Shown here one piece after another: positions 12,402-26,425 of a DNA stretch of 64,000 bases. The notes under the pieces were generated by a model. That model had not been told where the DNA came from. It worked only from the letters and a program-made list of their open reading frames with translations, and did not search any database. The stretch is from Taeniopygia guttata (taxonomy: Eukaryota; Chordata; Aves; Passeriformes; Estrildidae): assembly GCF_048771995.1 (NCBI RefSeq), contig NC_133026.1, forward strand, positions 122,400,001 through 122,464,000. Direction: 5' to 3'. The stretch's first letter is position 1. Each line of letters begins with the position of its first letter. The translations under genes were made by a program, and so were the position numbers.

Positions 12402-12424
12402 TTTTCACATGAAAAATGTGAAAA
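12402..12424. repeat. Inverted repeat, 9-bp stem and 5-nt loop
   Basis: TTTTCACAT at 12402-12410 is the exact reverse complement of ATGTGAAAA at 12416-12424, with the loop GAAAA between them. It lies 14 bp upstream of a longer hairpin. Function is unknown, and AT-rich DNA produces such short stems by chance. Confidence 0.85.
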
Positions 12425-12438
12425 ACAAAAATGACACA

Positions 12439-12477
12439 TTTATGCCTTAGAATGACACACACATTCTAAGGCATAAA
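12439..12477. repeat. Perfect inverted repeat, 16-bp stem and 7-nt loop
   Basis: TTTATGCCTTAGAATG at 12439-12454 is the exact reverse complement of 12462-12477. The loop is ACACACA. Bulging out A12438 lets three more base pairs form (12435-12437 with 12478-12480). Sixteen perfect pairs with such a small loop is unlikely by chance and suggests a recent palindromic mutation such as template switching. It is too short and too perfect for a normal microRNA precursor and is not a terminator in a vertebrate context. Confidence 0.92.
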
Positions 12478-15400
12478 GTGGAAAGGAGTTTGGTGAACAA
12501 GTTCATGTAGAGCAATCTATTGAAGAATATCAGAGTAAAAATATTTCCAACCAAACCAAGCCTAGAACATCTGTAGACTGTAGACTAGTTTCTTAGGATA
12601 ATTTCTTTAGATTGGAGACATAAACCAGATCAAAAATTTTTGATGATTCAGAAGAGGCAACTCTATCTCTAAGCAATGGAACACTGACATCTCTGATCAC
12701 AGAGGAAAGGTCTGGGTCATATGATCTACAGATTCAGATCTCTTAAACTTTTCTACCTACTTGTGTTATTTTTAATTTTTTTTTTCCCACAAAATTCAGA
12801 TTTGGCACAATATTTTTTTTTATTTCCTAACAAATTTTGTACATAAGCAAACAAAACCCAAGAAAACAACTCCCCTTGTGAAATGTTAGCCATTCAAACT
12901 GTCCACAGAATGAATTGCCTTGCATACATTTTAGCAGATAACACTAATGCTAACACAACCCTCCAGTTACATCTCTAAAATGGAATAATTTCTTAGTGCA
13001 TTCCACTTCATAAAGGGCTTGTTACTTTTGTGTCAGGGGAAGTCTGGAGGTAACAAACAATCAGCCCAAACACTTAACATTATTGATGATATTGAAAACA
13101 TTACTATTTCTAGGTAAAAAAATATTAAAAAGCATGGATCTATTAAGTATATTGCTGTTCTTCATTAAGATTTAATTTTTTTACAATGACATTTAGAGCT
13201 TTTCTTATTTACTGCTCTTGTTTATGCTGTTTGTTGTTTAGGCACCAGACAGAACTAATGATAATAGTCAAGTAATTTGAGATGTGAAAGTCTAGTAAAG
13301 ACAGATGTCAGGTGGAGACCTTGGCTCCTACAATATCTCACAGGAAGAATACCAGAGTGCAACTATAGTTAGCAGACAACAAAAGGGCAAAATGAATGGA
13401 TTTGAACAAAAAAATTAGTTATCCCTTCAAGTACAAAAACCCCAGACATACCGAGCAATTAAAAGCTGCAAATTTAAGTGTCTTGGCAGACATAACTTTA
13501 ACAAATGAATTTACATTTACGATTACACAACCACATAGTATGCTTTTACGGAAATGTACTAGTTAACATAACAGCTGCCACATCACATGGGGTTTATGTT
13601 TTAAAGGGACCCTTCTAAAATAACTCAAATTAGCAATATGCCCAAGAATATTTGGTATATAAACTCACCCATATTCTTATTACATTTTAAAATGTATTTT
13701 GCTACAGTTATGCCCTGATTTCCTTTGACTTTAAATTAATTCTTGTGAAAACAATGAAGAAGGTTAAAAGTCTTGGCTTTGGAATCAGGGCCAAAGGACA
13801 CTAATGAACATTATTAGATGATAAGAAAAAGAACAAAATGCTACAGAAACAACTGGAAATAAAGCCTAAGGAGGCTAGTGAGAAGATAGTCCTTTGAGTT
13901 GGACAAAAGAAATACATGTGGATGCTTTGGAACGTGCCCCAGTTCATAATGATGTTGATGACTGTAAGGAAATTATTTCATGACATCTTTTTCTTTTCAT
14001 GTATGTGTAATTTTTCGTGAGATTACACTTGGCTGAAGAAACTGAAGAGTTCTAAGACACTTCATCACGGCACATTCCTGGCCACGTTTAGATTTCTTAA
14101 GAACCAGCACAATTCCATTGCTTTCCATGTCTTAAATTTTGCCAGATTTCATGAAAGAAGAAGAAATTAAAGTCTGATGGAAAATTCTTTAGTAGTGCAA
14201 TAAATTCTGTGCGTCTAAATTAAATGAAAAATCCCAACTAACTAAAGGCCCCACAGATTTCCTTATGTGTCAAAACGTACCCTATGATGTTGGCATTGCT
14301 TAGGATAATTGAATGAAATTTGAGAGATGAAATATATTCTTTGGTAAATTATTCGTTTACTTAAAAATTCACCTTCAGAAGAGCCAAAACTGTTCAGGAT
14401 TTCTACACAGATTGAAAGACCAATTTTAGATAAGATAACACTGACAAAATATTTCAGAAATGATGAAACAGTTGCTTACAACATGTTCAGAACTCTGAAT
14501 TTTCTGACACTTGTTTCTGAACTGGTTTAAGGACTTGGCCTCAAACACATTTATTCTCATCTCTGTTTTTTTCTCCCCTTCTTTTATGACTTTAGCACTG
14601 TAGTGACCTAAACCATAACCAAATATAAATGTCTCATCTGCCTCTGAGGACCTAAAAATACAACGTTTGCTGCTTTCTGACAGTTTTGCTTATTTCTCAG
14701 TGTTTGCTTATCTTCTCCAATAGGGCGTGTCTGTTTTAAAGGAAGATTATTCTTTGTACTACTTGTTGATATTAGTCCATCTTGAATGATTTATCTGGCT
14801 ACTGACTGACCCCTTCAAGTGCATATAAGCCAGGAAACATATTCAAATTCACAGTTAAAATTTAAATTGAAGAGTTAACATCTTGGGCATGAATATCAGG
14901 CAATCCTTCTGTGCTTTGAGCCATTTGTTTCCCTGACATTTTTAAATACTGCCCAGAAATAGGACATAAATTTCCGGGTTTATCCATCTGTTAGGAAAAT
15001 ACACTTCAGATTCTCTCATTCCAGTCTGTTTCTCAAGTCAAAAACTCAAGTCTTACCTAGAATTTCGCAAAAGTTATGAAATGGCAAGAAGATAAATGCA
15101 ATATATCCTTTATGGATTCCTTTCCAACAGGTTGCACATTGTGCCAGAAACAGAATTCCCCAAAAACCTTGAGTCAACAGAATAAGAAATAACCACCACA
15201 TAGAACTGAAAAGGAGACAGCAAAACTGTACAAGATGAGGAGAAGAAAACTCCTCATCACATTTCATATGATGTCAAAGCACATGTATTTATGTGTCACA
15301 GATCTCTATATTACCCCATATCTGTTTCTTTGAACACAAAAACCATTTCTCAGTCCCTTGCTTTTGTAGCATGTGGCCTCAGCTTCCATTGTTTTATATA

Positions 15401-16519
15401 TATTTGTATTTATATCATACTGTGAAGGACTGTGGATTTTTAAAATTTTTTTATAGTTTTAGGATTTCAGCACGTGAGCTTCACTGATTATAGTTTTGAA
15501 TATTGGCAATGTTTTTATTTATACATTCTCTTACTAATAATGTCTTTCTGCTGCAACTGAAGTACATTTTGCCAGAGCAGCATGAAATTTCATTTACTCC
15601 TAAGAATCCTATTGACTCATTAACAGGAATATATCCTTAGGTCACATTAATGTACTTCTTACTATAATTTGCAAACAGATTGACAAGTGTCATTTTACTT
15701 CTCCATCTTCCTTTACAGCACATGTAGTCTCACAGTGTCTGGAATTATTATAACAGATAGACATTTTAAATCCTTTTTCCTTTCTTTCCACTCAGACATT
15801 TTTATGTGCATCTATTCTCCCTCTCTTTTTTTTTTCTTTTTAATTGTACATGGCTGGTTTTAACGTGGGCAATCATTTCTCACTGTAGTGCCTCGAACTA
15901 CTTTAGAAGAGTTTCTCTAATTCCTTTAATACTCAGAGAATCACAAACACTGCAGGATCCACTAAGGTTTTAACAGTACAGTGAATCTACTTGCAGAAAT
16001 AGCTCAGAAACAATGTATTTTCTGTGCACCAAATAAAAATATGCATACCACTCCACTATCCCTGAATTTGAGAGCTGTTTCTGATTACTGATTGAAAATT
16101 CCCTCTGTTCTTCATTAAAGACTGAGATTCTTTTAAAATGCTTATTTACGGTGGCAGTCCTAAGGGGCAGGCTATGTATTTAACTGCCTACAGCTTCAAA
16201 TCTCTTTCAACATGAGGCCAAGTCTGTGTTAGGTAACTTGTTGGGTGAGTGGTGCCACATTCCTGCTCTGCCTATGGGATAAAGTAGCCGTGGCACAACA
16301 TGGCTCATTTGTTCCTAGACTATCATTAGCATTAATGAGCTTTGCATGTATACTTCAAGGAGAGGAGAGGCAAATCATAGCTTCTTAGGCTTAATGTTTT
16401 CAGGGGTCCTCTCTGTGGCTGAAGTTCATTCTTTTTGAGCCAAATCTTGCATGCCTGTGAAAAGCTTGAGTAAACAGTCCATGTGCAGGGGCTTTGTGAA
16501 GGACTGAGAGCTGGAATAT

Positions 16520-16577
16520 ACACACACACACACACACACACAGACACACACACACACACAGACACACACACACACAC
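16520..16577 (+). repeat. (AC)n microsatellite with two AG interruptions
   Basis: 58 bp of alternating A and C, broken only by G at 16543 and 16561, which are 18 bp apart. The regular spacing suggests that a block carrying one interruption was itself duplicated. The minus-strand frame over it (Cys-Val-Ser repeats) is an artefact. Confidence 0.98.
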
Positions 16578-19500
16578 TCTCCAGACTCAAATATGTCACT
16601 GCTGCTTATGTGAGGCAGCAGCAGTTCCCTCCTGTGGAGTGGGTATCCATTAATTTTTTCCTTGACCCTGTCCCTTTGTCAAACTCAGCCCTTTCTTGCA
16701 AACCCTATAAATCTGCTGTGAAGACATATGCCATCAAGCAGGGTGAATGAGCAGCAGGGATCCCCCTTCATGACCTTTCCTTTGCATGACTTCTCTGTCC
16801 CCAGCTAGCTGAACCATTGTGTTCAGGACTCTGCCCTCACAGGGACGAGCATGATTGTTTTGGAAGGAAAAAGCAAAAATTAATGCATAATAAGAGACAT
16901 TCACACAGAAGGCTATCTAATAAACTGTTAGGTGAAAATATAAAATACCAGGGCATAATACATAAAGTAATTGAGATTTTTTTTGTTCATAGCATGATTT
17001 TCAAAAAGCAAAGAGTTAGAAACAGAGATCACACACTGCATTTTGTCCTGCCACTCCATTTTACCTTTATGTGATCCTTTTTTCTGCTCCAGAAACAGGA
17101 AGAAAAACACTTTTCAGTATCATTAGCAGAGGGAAGAATGTGAAGTGTTAATAAACATAAAGCTCAATTTAGGACTTCAAATTACTGACTAGGTCTCTGC
17201 CCAAAGGGTAATTCAGACCCTACTGAGACTGAAACTATGTATTCCATCATGAAACATGCAGTACGGCCACTTCCGTATCCATATCAAGGCCCCATTTTCG
17301 AAGTGGCATAGTCTCAACTGCTCCTATTTCTTTGCAATCTTGGTAGGTTCAGGTAGGTGCGAACAGCTGTAGGTCTGCAATTGCAGCATAGCAATACAGG
17401 CTGAACTGTGTTTTTTTCCTGTGAATCTGTAATATAAGGTGTATCTTGTTTCAATTTACATAAAATTTTAAAAAAAATATTTTACCACCTATAATTGGAA
17501 TTACATGAGGATGAAAATATCTTGCAATTTAAAGCAAGCAACTTGTGATAGGCTAAGAAACAGGTGTTTGGCTGAACTCTTTAAGGAATGTACATAGAAA
17601 TAAATGGAAAAAACACAGGGAATAAAATCAACATCTGGCAGGCCTTTCTCACTTTATGGAAGACCGAATCATAGGTAAATTCAAGCATCTCCACATTGCC
17701 TGGGCACCCTCAATATTTAGCAAATTATTTTGAAATTGCATTACAGAACACACCTGCTCAGTTTAGCACAGCTATTTGGAAGTGGTGAGTGAGACACCAA
17801 GCTTCAAATTTTGTTTGGTCTCATTTAGGCTAAGCACTTGTTTACACATCTCTGTTAGGTCTAGTATGAGCCCTCTCTGTCCAGTAGCAGAATGGACCAC
17901 TGAAGGACTTACTTGTATTAATAATTAAGCATATGCTGCATCAAGGACATCAAGGATGTCCTAACAACCAAGCTACACATTCAGAGTGTCTGTCATTTTC
18001 CAGTTCCTCTTGCAGTACATTTTCCAGTTTGTAAAAACAATTCAATGAGGCATAGACAAACCACCTTCCCAGCCTGGGACACTCAAAAGGACTAACAAAA
18101 GTGTCATGTCCAAGCTGTATTCAAAATATTACAGAATAAAAAATTAAGCTTAGCTTCCCCAAACCCTGTGTGAGTACCCACCAGTGGACCACTGTCTTCC
18201 TGGCTTTGTGCATAAATTCAATCAGAGACCCAGAAAACCATTCAAAATACAACAATATTTGGATCAGGCACTTTTTTGCCAAAGTGACAACTTTGGCAAA
18301 TCAGCGTATTCACTGGAGAAAAAAATATCATGTTGACAAAAAAAAATCTTGATCACCCTAATTGAAAACTCTGGCCTGGGCTGTGAATCTCTCCTTTGGT
18401 ATGCAATTATAATGGGTAGCAGTCAACACAAAATCTAAACCAAAACCAAAACCACTCTGCATCTTCTCAAGTTCTGCTGCTTGAATTAAATTACTAGAGT
18501 CTGCTGTAAAACAATAATGATTTCTACTGTCAGAAACAATGTTTCAAACAGATGTGAACCACACAAAGCATATGTGAAAAACGTGTGATCTGCGCACTAA
18601 GGTCACAGAAGCCATTTAGACACCACATGTGAAATATGTGAAACATATGTGGAGGCATGATGGAAATTCACATTTAGTTTGTCCTTTGGCAAGTACCAAG
18701 ATCACAGGCTAAAAGAACTAAATCTCTCTGAGGCAAACTTTGTGCCTGTGAAACTTTCAATCTTTATAAAAGATTAACTTTCTAAGAAATTCCCACAGGG
18801 CAGGCTTCTTAACCCCTCAAATTATCCATTGCTAATGCTGCCTGATACGTCCTTAGTGATGGAATACTCTTGTTACCCTCTTTCTTAATACCTACTAAAG
18901 CAAAAGGTTAACAGCTCTCTGCCATCTGCTGCTGAAGAGCTAATCCTTGGCTGGAAATGCTGTCCCCACCCAGTGGGCTTGCCTTGCTTTATCCAAGCAT
19001 GTGGCAGTGTAGCACGGGCACCAAGCAAGAGACCAATCTTGTTGGAGGGAGCCTGAGGTGTTACAAGTTGCTCACAGATTATGTTTAGTTGATGGTGATG
19101 TTAATGCTGAGGATTTGGCTCAGGGTGCCACTCATCTCGCCTAAATTCACGCTTAAAACTCCTATTTCTAAGCCAGCTGTCCAGACCCTCCTGTCAATGT
19201 AGGGAGACTCCTTCCCTAACCCCGTTACTATGGGATGAATTAACTTCTAGATGGTCAAAATCAGAGGGCACATTGGATGTACCCTGGGCAGGAAGAACCC
19301 CAGTCCATGAGCCAGCACCACCCATCTTGTCTGCAGAAGCTCAAAGAGACCCAAGCTTTGTTTAAAAGCAGAAATCTCAGCAGTGGGCAAGTGTCCCCAT
19401 TGTGCAGGATCTACTCACAGCATCTTCAAAAGGAGTCTCTGATACACCCTGTCCCTGCAGCAGGGAGGAGCCCGCCAATGGGCTCAGAGCAATCAGGCCC

Positions 19501-22500
19501 CAAGGAGAGCCCTGTGTAATGCTTGGCTTTTCATACTCATTTTCTCTCCTCTATGTCCCTAGAAATCCTGTGCTGTGGGAAATTGAAAGGTCTCCACCCT
19601 CCTCATCTTCTCAGCCACTTTTTCATCGCCTCAGCTGCACCACATGTGAGCTTGATAAAGTCGGAATTCATGTGGCTGAGAAAAGCTGTCTCTGTCTTGC
19701 AACTCCTCTTTATGTAATGACCCCAGTGGAATGATTCACGAGAATAAAGGTTTTTACATGGGAAAAAGTGTAACAGATTCTGGACCATTTCTTTCATTGC
19801 CACTTCTCAAATGAATCGCAAAAGTAACTCTAATGGTAAAATGGGGATAACACACCCGGTCCTGTTCTAACTGAAGACAATGGCAAGCTCCCTTTTGATT
19901 TTAAAACAAGAAATATAAAACACTTAATAGAAAACTACAACATATTAACAAAGAATTTAAGGATAGCATTATTTTCATATAGATTCACATGCACCCCCTA
20001 TCTGTCTCAGTTGCACATATTATGAGGCTATACTTTAGGAAAAAATTGTTTATGAAATATTCATGGGAAAATAAATAACACCCATAAAAAATCAATTATG
20101 AAGTCAATTTTATTTTTATAATTTTTAATACACATATCTGAGGTGCAGAGTGAAAAAATAACCAAGCCCTTAGCAGACTATTATAAGCTAGATAAGGATT
20201 TACAATACAAAATGCAGCACCCATAATGCTTGAAGGATGATGTCATATCTTAATTATGTTACCATTTAGTGGATATACATCAGCTCCACATCTTCAGATA
20301 TTCAGAATTTACTGTGCCCTTTCTTTGACCCTGAGGGTTTTTTTTTTTAGACAACTGAAGTAGGAAGAACATATTCAAAGCAGATTTTCTTTCAGTATTC
20401 ATAAAATGACCTCAGACAACAGGGGTTCAAGTGAACTTTGGTTTTGGCTATTTCTCCATCTCTGCTGCTTGCTAAGTGTTTAGAATCACAAGGGGTTCAT
20501 GATTCTCAGCTCCTTTCAAGGATCTGCTCCTATACCATCAAAAGCCACATTGCATTGTTTTCTGTCAGTCTTGAGGGTGCTGAACATATCAAAAATTGGA
20601 GGACTGAAAACTGAAGATATTTAGGTCCTAGATTTACTGTAACTCTGCAGGACCATTTGAAGATTAAAGAGTGTAGCACATACAGACATATAGATTTGCT
20701 GGTTTTTAGAAACAAGCTCATTCCATCATTCCTGTATCAGTCTGTGAATGTACATAAGCACTTCCCAAAATGCAGCCACTAGAAAACCAGTCTTTTCTTT
20801 GTAAAGAAGAATTTTACATATTTAGCCAATTGTTCCATACATAAAAAAAGATGCACTCTCTAAGATCACACTATATTTAAAACTTTTTTATTTCTTTTGA
20901 ATAGGACTATTGGGGGAACAAGCATAGGAAGGACTCTTGCAACAATCATCAGTATCTGCTCTTGGCTTTTATATTTTAGAAGCTTGGCTACAAGCCCATA
21001 GAATTAGTCAAATTTTGTGTTCAAGGAGATTAATGAAGCTTGTAAAATGAGCAAATGTGTCTGAACCTCTTCCAGCAATTATATTTTTTGATTTTTGTTT
21101 AATAGAGACAGCTTTTCTTTCCAGAAAGGCTACAAAATGACATATATGAAATGGAACTACAGTAATTCATTGTTCTAAGACTGCTTTTCCCAAAGCACTA
21201 TCATGACTTGTCTATCAGACACATTCTTTGCCTTGGGATGCAAAGACACTTAACATACATACCCAGTATAACTGCAGAAACCATGCCTTTCTATTCCTGT
21301 GAGTCCTAGCATCCCTTTCCTGGGATTAGTCCCAGAAGAGTTTTCCCACAGCAAATCTCCACTGCATTCTATTGCAAGGATTTGCGCCCACCATCCACAG
21401 AAGAGAAAGAAAAACCAGGGCAGGATGGGAAGGACTGTGTGGTTTGTGCAGGTCTGACCTCAAATATCATATGTGCCATGAGATAGTGGAAGGTCAGAGG
21501 TGGCTTTCTTGGCACTCTGGCTGTCCGCATGCCCCACACTTCATCCACTTCCCATTATATTTAGCTGGGCAACAGCATATGCTTTGGATCCTTGTCACCC
21601 ATTCCACTAGTCAGTAGTGCTGCATAGATGTGGAAAAGAAAAATATGCATATAAAACAAATGGAGGTAAAGAAGGAGAGGGAAAAAAATTTATATCTATC
21701 TAGCAATTCTTTCTACCCACTCTACAGACCCACCTCTGAGCTTGGATCTGAGAGGCAAGAGTGCAAATAAATGTGCTTCCACTTTCCTTTTTTTTTTTTT
21801 TTTAACCACACTGTGTTCCAAATGCAATTTTAATAAGGGTACTCTCCCTATATTTCCAAATAGCTTTGTTTTGTATCCATAGAGAGGTGGAGGAAGAAGG
21901 GGGGTGGAAACCTGAAAAAAAGACTCCAAAGTGATTAACTCTGAGATAATGAAGTCCAGTTTTCTATGAAGCACACGTCATGGAGTGAATTGCTGCTTGC
22001 TTTGATTTGTGCTTGAAATGTGAGACACACTGATTCCCAGATGGCTGTTTCATTGTGCAGAAAAGCAGAGAACACATACATTTCAGTTAACTTGCATATC
22101 TTTTCATTTATTCATATAATTGTGATATATATTCCATATTCTAGAATGAACCAGATGGTGAAGGGAAGGCTTACAGTGCAGCAACATTCCCATTCAATAA
22201 CCTTGGCTGTCTGCACCAAACTCTTTACTGTGCCAGGTGTTAACATTTGGCTGCTAAAATTTTGCTCTCTGGAACACACTGGGTGAAAGAATTCACAATC
22301 TCACATATTCCCTTCTTGATATGCATAGTAAATTCCCTGTCATGCTAATAAGAATTGCAGGTACACATCAAGGGTGAAATGTGCACTCCCTAATAGAAGC
22401 CATATCTGATGTTACCATGATAAGTTTTCACCATGACATGTTAAAAAGCATTTCTAATAAATAAAGCTTTGCGTAGGAAAGACTGCAAGTTACATTTTCA

Positions 22501-23260
22501 GAAAAGTTCATGGGAATTCAGCCTGCACTCCTGTTTAACAATAACGGGAGTGGTGTGTGTAATTCCACCCACAGAGCCGGATTAACTAAAAGGATTTATT
22601 TTCAAGCAGTGAAACTGCTAAATTCTGGTACCAGCAGCAGAAATGTCTGCCAGTATCCTGTAAGCCTTTATTTCCCTAAGGCCCATAGCATATGACATGT
22701 TTGGATGATGTTTAAACCATCCCCTTGTGTATGTTCATCTTATGTATTTTTATTATTCTTTTAATTATCTGCATATATATATTAATTCCAGAAAGTACAA
22801 ACAGGCTTCACTGTCATTTCTCCACCACACTTTATATTATAACATCACTCATGAATGCTAGTTACAAGTTTCCAGGCAGACATGCGGTTGATCTAAATTT
22901 GTGGGACAACAAAATTCAGATATCTGCTTTCAATTTGTGTGCATGTTTCGCTCTGTTATTTTCTTTTTATGGTAGTATTAATTGTTACCAGAAGTCTGTA
23001 TGAAATGACTGAGGATTCAAATGCTGGAATGCAGACATCAGAAAGGGCTCTTTCACTTGCTGTTAAGTGAAATATGTTCAGTTAGTTTATTATTTAACTT
23101 GAGTATAACAGCTAGAGATCTGAGTTTTGGACATGGAAGAAGAGCCAAGAGTCTTGTCTGACTCAAATGCCCAGTGCTTGCGTAGTCACTTAATTGCTTG
23201 GAACTACATATAAATGTATAATTTCCAGAAGTACAGTCTCTGGAGAACTAGTTGCTTTTT
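16578..23260. other. Non-coding DNA, slightly GC-richer around 18950-19770
   Basis: No gene recognised. A denser patch at about 18950-19770 carries an NF-Y-like GCCAATGGG near 19474 and an AATAAA near 19743. Two + frames there (19277-19519 and 19402-19734) show no domain and overlap out of phase. A T16 run lies at 21788-21803. CATATGTG and CACATGTG E-box-like words cluster at about 18565-18655. The rest is featureless AT-rich DNA. Confidence 0.5.
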
Positions 23261-23315
23261 GGGGGTTTTTTGGGGGTTTTTTGGGGGTTTTTTTGTTTTT
23301 TTTTTTTTTTTTTTT
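23261..23315 (+). repeat. G5/T6 tandem tract followed by T20
   Basis: Three G5 blocks at 23261-23265, 23272-23276 and 23283-23287, spaced exactly 11 bp by T6, are followed by T7, G and T20 to 23315. It is low-complexity sequence. Read on the minus strand it is a long A-run with C5 islands, which may be an evolved poly(A) tail. I see no retroposed body next to it. Confidence 0.95.
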
Positions 23316-26300
23316 AATCATTGTGCCTAGATTAGTGAGGGCTAAACACTGTATTAACAGAAAGAATGAGTGGCTTTATCCACTTGGCTGGATATCAAAA
23401 TGGAACTGTTCCATTAATGTTCTGATCCAGTACTCACTGAAGGCAGTAAGTCTTTCCATCGAGTTCAGTGGGCACTGGTTTAATTACTAATTGCTGTACT
23501 GCAAAACCAAAGGGATGAGTAACTCCAAGTGCTGATTGCCCATCACTGAACTGTCTCTGCAGAATCAATGGAGGGAGTCAGGTCTACCTCCAGGCAGGTG
23601 TCTGAAAGGCGACACTTTTTCAAGTGTGTTAATCTATGAATGATCTAAAAAACAGATGGTAATTATGCAGTGGTGCAGGTAAACAAAAATTTAAACATAA
23701 GGAAAATTTTATCCCAAAATCTCTGCTTGTCTGCTGCTGCTGCCCCTCCCCAGAAAGGCACAGGTATCTAATGATTTAATTGTAAGCAATTTTAAAAAGG
23801 TGTAGGCTATCCAACGTATTGATTATACAGTCTAAAATTCTCACTGCCCCATGGAATATGCGCCTAAATCTCCCTTGGAGGTAATTTTAGGAAACCTGAG
23901 GAAAGCCTGGGACTGCAAGAGACAAGGAAGGGCTGTGGCCAACATTTCAAGCAGCCGCCTTGTAATGTCAATCTGTCACTGAGGATCCTTGGGTAAAACC
24001 CAGTCAGGTGTAGGGAGCCCAAAGCTAGGACTTGCCACAGCATCTTTTTTTGTGCTTCATCCTTTTTGCCTGTTTGGGTTACACATTCAAATCTCTTCCC
24101 TCATTTAAGGTGTATTAATTGGTAAGAGCTCACAGCAGGATCTAAGCATCAAGATTTATCTTTGCAGTCTGTCATAAGTTGTCTTCTCTGCTGAAACTGT
24201 TTGTGTCCCAGGGAAGGAAACGTAACATGTGAGTGAAGTCAATTAATGTTACATACCTCAGAACAGGTAGGAGTCTAAGCTGCCTGTATAATCACAGTTG
24301 AAGGCTTGTTCTGAATCATACAAGTACTTAAATCATACAGGTCTTAAATCCTACCTCTCTCCATTGACACTAAGGGCAGCTAAAGTACAGACCACACAAA
24401 TTTCTAATATTAGGTGTTAGAAATATCTCCTTCCAAATATTATCCATCAATTGCACCACTCCAGAAACACTGTTGGTCACTGGCCATTTTGCTATTGTGG
24501 CCTAAGAGTCAAAGTCATACTGCTCTTGTGACAATGACTTGCAAATGCGAGTATCCAGTATGCAGGATGCATTTTTGTGCTTTACTACTCTAGATAATGA
24601 AGGCAGGATGCAGATTTTGTCTGTGTGCCCTTCTGATCTGATTCAGAGTGAATGGGAATTCTGCCATGCCAGGGAACCAGTTAATGACAGCTTGCACAGC
24701 TTCACAGAAAACTTAAGTTTTAGAAGGAACATAGATTTCCCCTTTTGTAAGTAAGACAGTGGTAAAGTCAGTGCCACAGATAAAGAAAAGGTAGAAAGGA
24801 TTATTCCTGATAGACACAGATTCAAAAGCATGTCTTCTGTTTTACTTAGAACAATGTTCATTTAGTGAGGCTTTACTCCAAGCATACTGTAAAGCTACAT
24901 TGCTACATGTCCTCCCATCATCATACCTATGCAGTCTAAATGCTGCGAATGTATGCATCCAGGACAGAGCTCAATCACTTTCTCTCATAAATGACTGACA
25001 GGCTGATTGCATACAGGCAGCAGACAGCCGAAGCTCTGGTAAGGGGCCATATGTTGCTAGGAGACAAGGCCTAATGGCATGGGGAGCTATATGCAGGGGA
25101 GGTGATGGAGCTGGGGATCAGGGCAGGGAATATAAAAAGAGGAAGACCATTTTGTTTTTATCTCTGTAGCATAACCAGTGCATAAAAGCCTCCTTTCTTT
25201 CACGTTCATACAGCAGGAAGCTCCATCTTTGCAAATGTTGCTGCTCTCCACACTCATACATTAGAGGGAAAACTCATGACACCACAAGTTCACACTCCAC
25301 ATGTAAGTAGGCAAGTAAATTCAGACAAAGTGAAACTTTTTTAAAAAAAATAGTCATTTATTTATTTATTTTAATATTGATAAAATAACTGTAGGTAGAA
25401 ATTGAGTTTTATGCTCAACTTAACTTGTAACAGTAGAAGCCTTTCAAGGAGCTGAAGGTGGTAGTCTGATGCATAAAACAGGAAGATGGCTGCTGCCACA
25501 AACAGTCATATTAGTGCTCTGGTTGACAGATGGACCAGCTGACTGAAAAAAAGAGAAGAAAGAAAAAATGAACTGTGATGGATGCAGCAGCTAATTATCA
25601 GTGAGTCAAAAGACTCTCGTGATTGAGGTGGAAGAGTATTTGTGAGATGCAGATGTACAGTGATTGTTCTTTAATTATTGCTATTACCATTTTAGAGAAG
25701 GGCAACAAAGTCCTGAGTAGAAAGTAACACAAAACAAAAAGAGATATAATAGAGAAAAACAGAGGGGAAATGGAGCATTCTGAGAATGAAATATATACTG
25801 TACTTTTTTTTTTCTCTTTGAGATAGGGATGGAAAAGATAATAGTCATCTCTTCTGGTTATCTCTTTAAAAGGCTCTTCACTTTTGTGTTTTGTTCCTTT
25901 TAGAAATGCATAAGAGATAAGATGAGAACCCTATTTAAAAAATGTACACTGCTCATCTATTTAAAATTTAGCATTCCATTTGTGGCGCTTTTCATTCTAA
26001 ATGGAAAAAAATCCGGAAAAATACTTCAATGCAAAAAAACATATTAAAAAAACCCACATACATGTGGTTTTGACCTATGGGCCCATTTTGTGGATCACTT
26101 TAGATAGGGATCATGCAGTCTTTCTTTAAAAATATAAAAAATAAACTTAGGAGAGCAAGAAAACTGTATCTATCCATATAATAAATCAGAAACCATTACA
26201 AGCCCTGTGGAAGATAACCGTCTATTTTCCAGCCAAAGAATCTGAAGGGAAAATACCTTTTATTTTGTAAAAGTATGTTTGATAGAAATATGGTAAAGCA

Positions 26301-26391
26301 AACATCAACAGAGGATCTTGTGGCTTGAAAAGAAGAATCATGAATATTAATTCAGGAAATCAACACAAGAGATGTACAGAGCACACTGTTC

Positions 26392-26425
<34 letters not shown>

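Larger units (their letters stand above)
11180..16519. other. AT-rich non-coding DNA
   Basis: No gene recognised. Contents are unique AT-rich sequence, the hairpin pair at 12402-12477 (listed separately), a short TGTAGAC direct repeat near 12571, and small A and T runs. Open frames are at most about 76 codons and have no identifiable domain. Confidence 0.55.

Noticed and set aside
12439..12477. Hairpin as a microRNA precursor
   Set aside because: The stem is only 16 (19 with a bulge) bp with a 7-nt loop, shorter than a normal precursor stem of about 30 bp. The flanks do not extend it.
19059..19775. Possible old LTR: TGTTACAAG start, GTGTAACA end, CCAAT-like box and AATAAA
   Set aside because: The termini match over only 7-8 bp, no target duplication is present, no TATA box follows the CCAAT box, and the AATAAA is only about 30 bp from the end. 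Not enough to call.
20423..20440. GGTTCAAGTGA resembling a tRNA B-box
   Set aside because: No A-box at the right distance and no cloverleaf arms around it.
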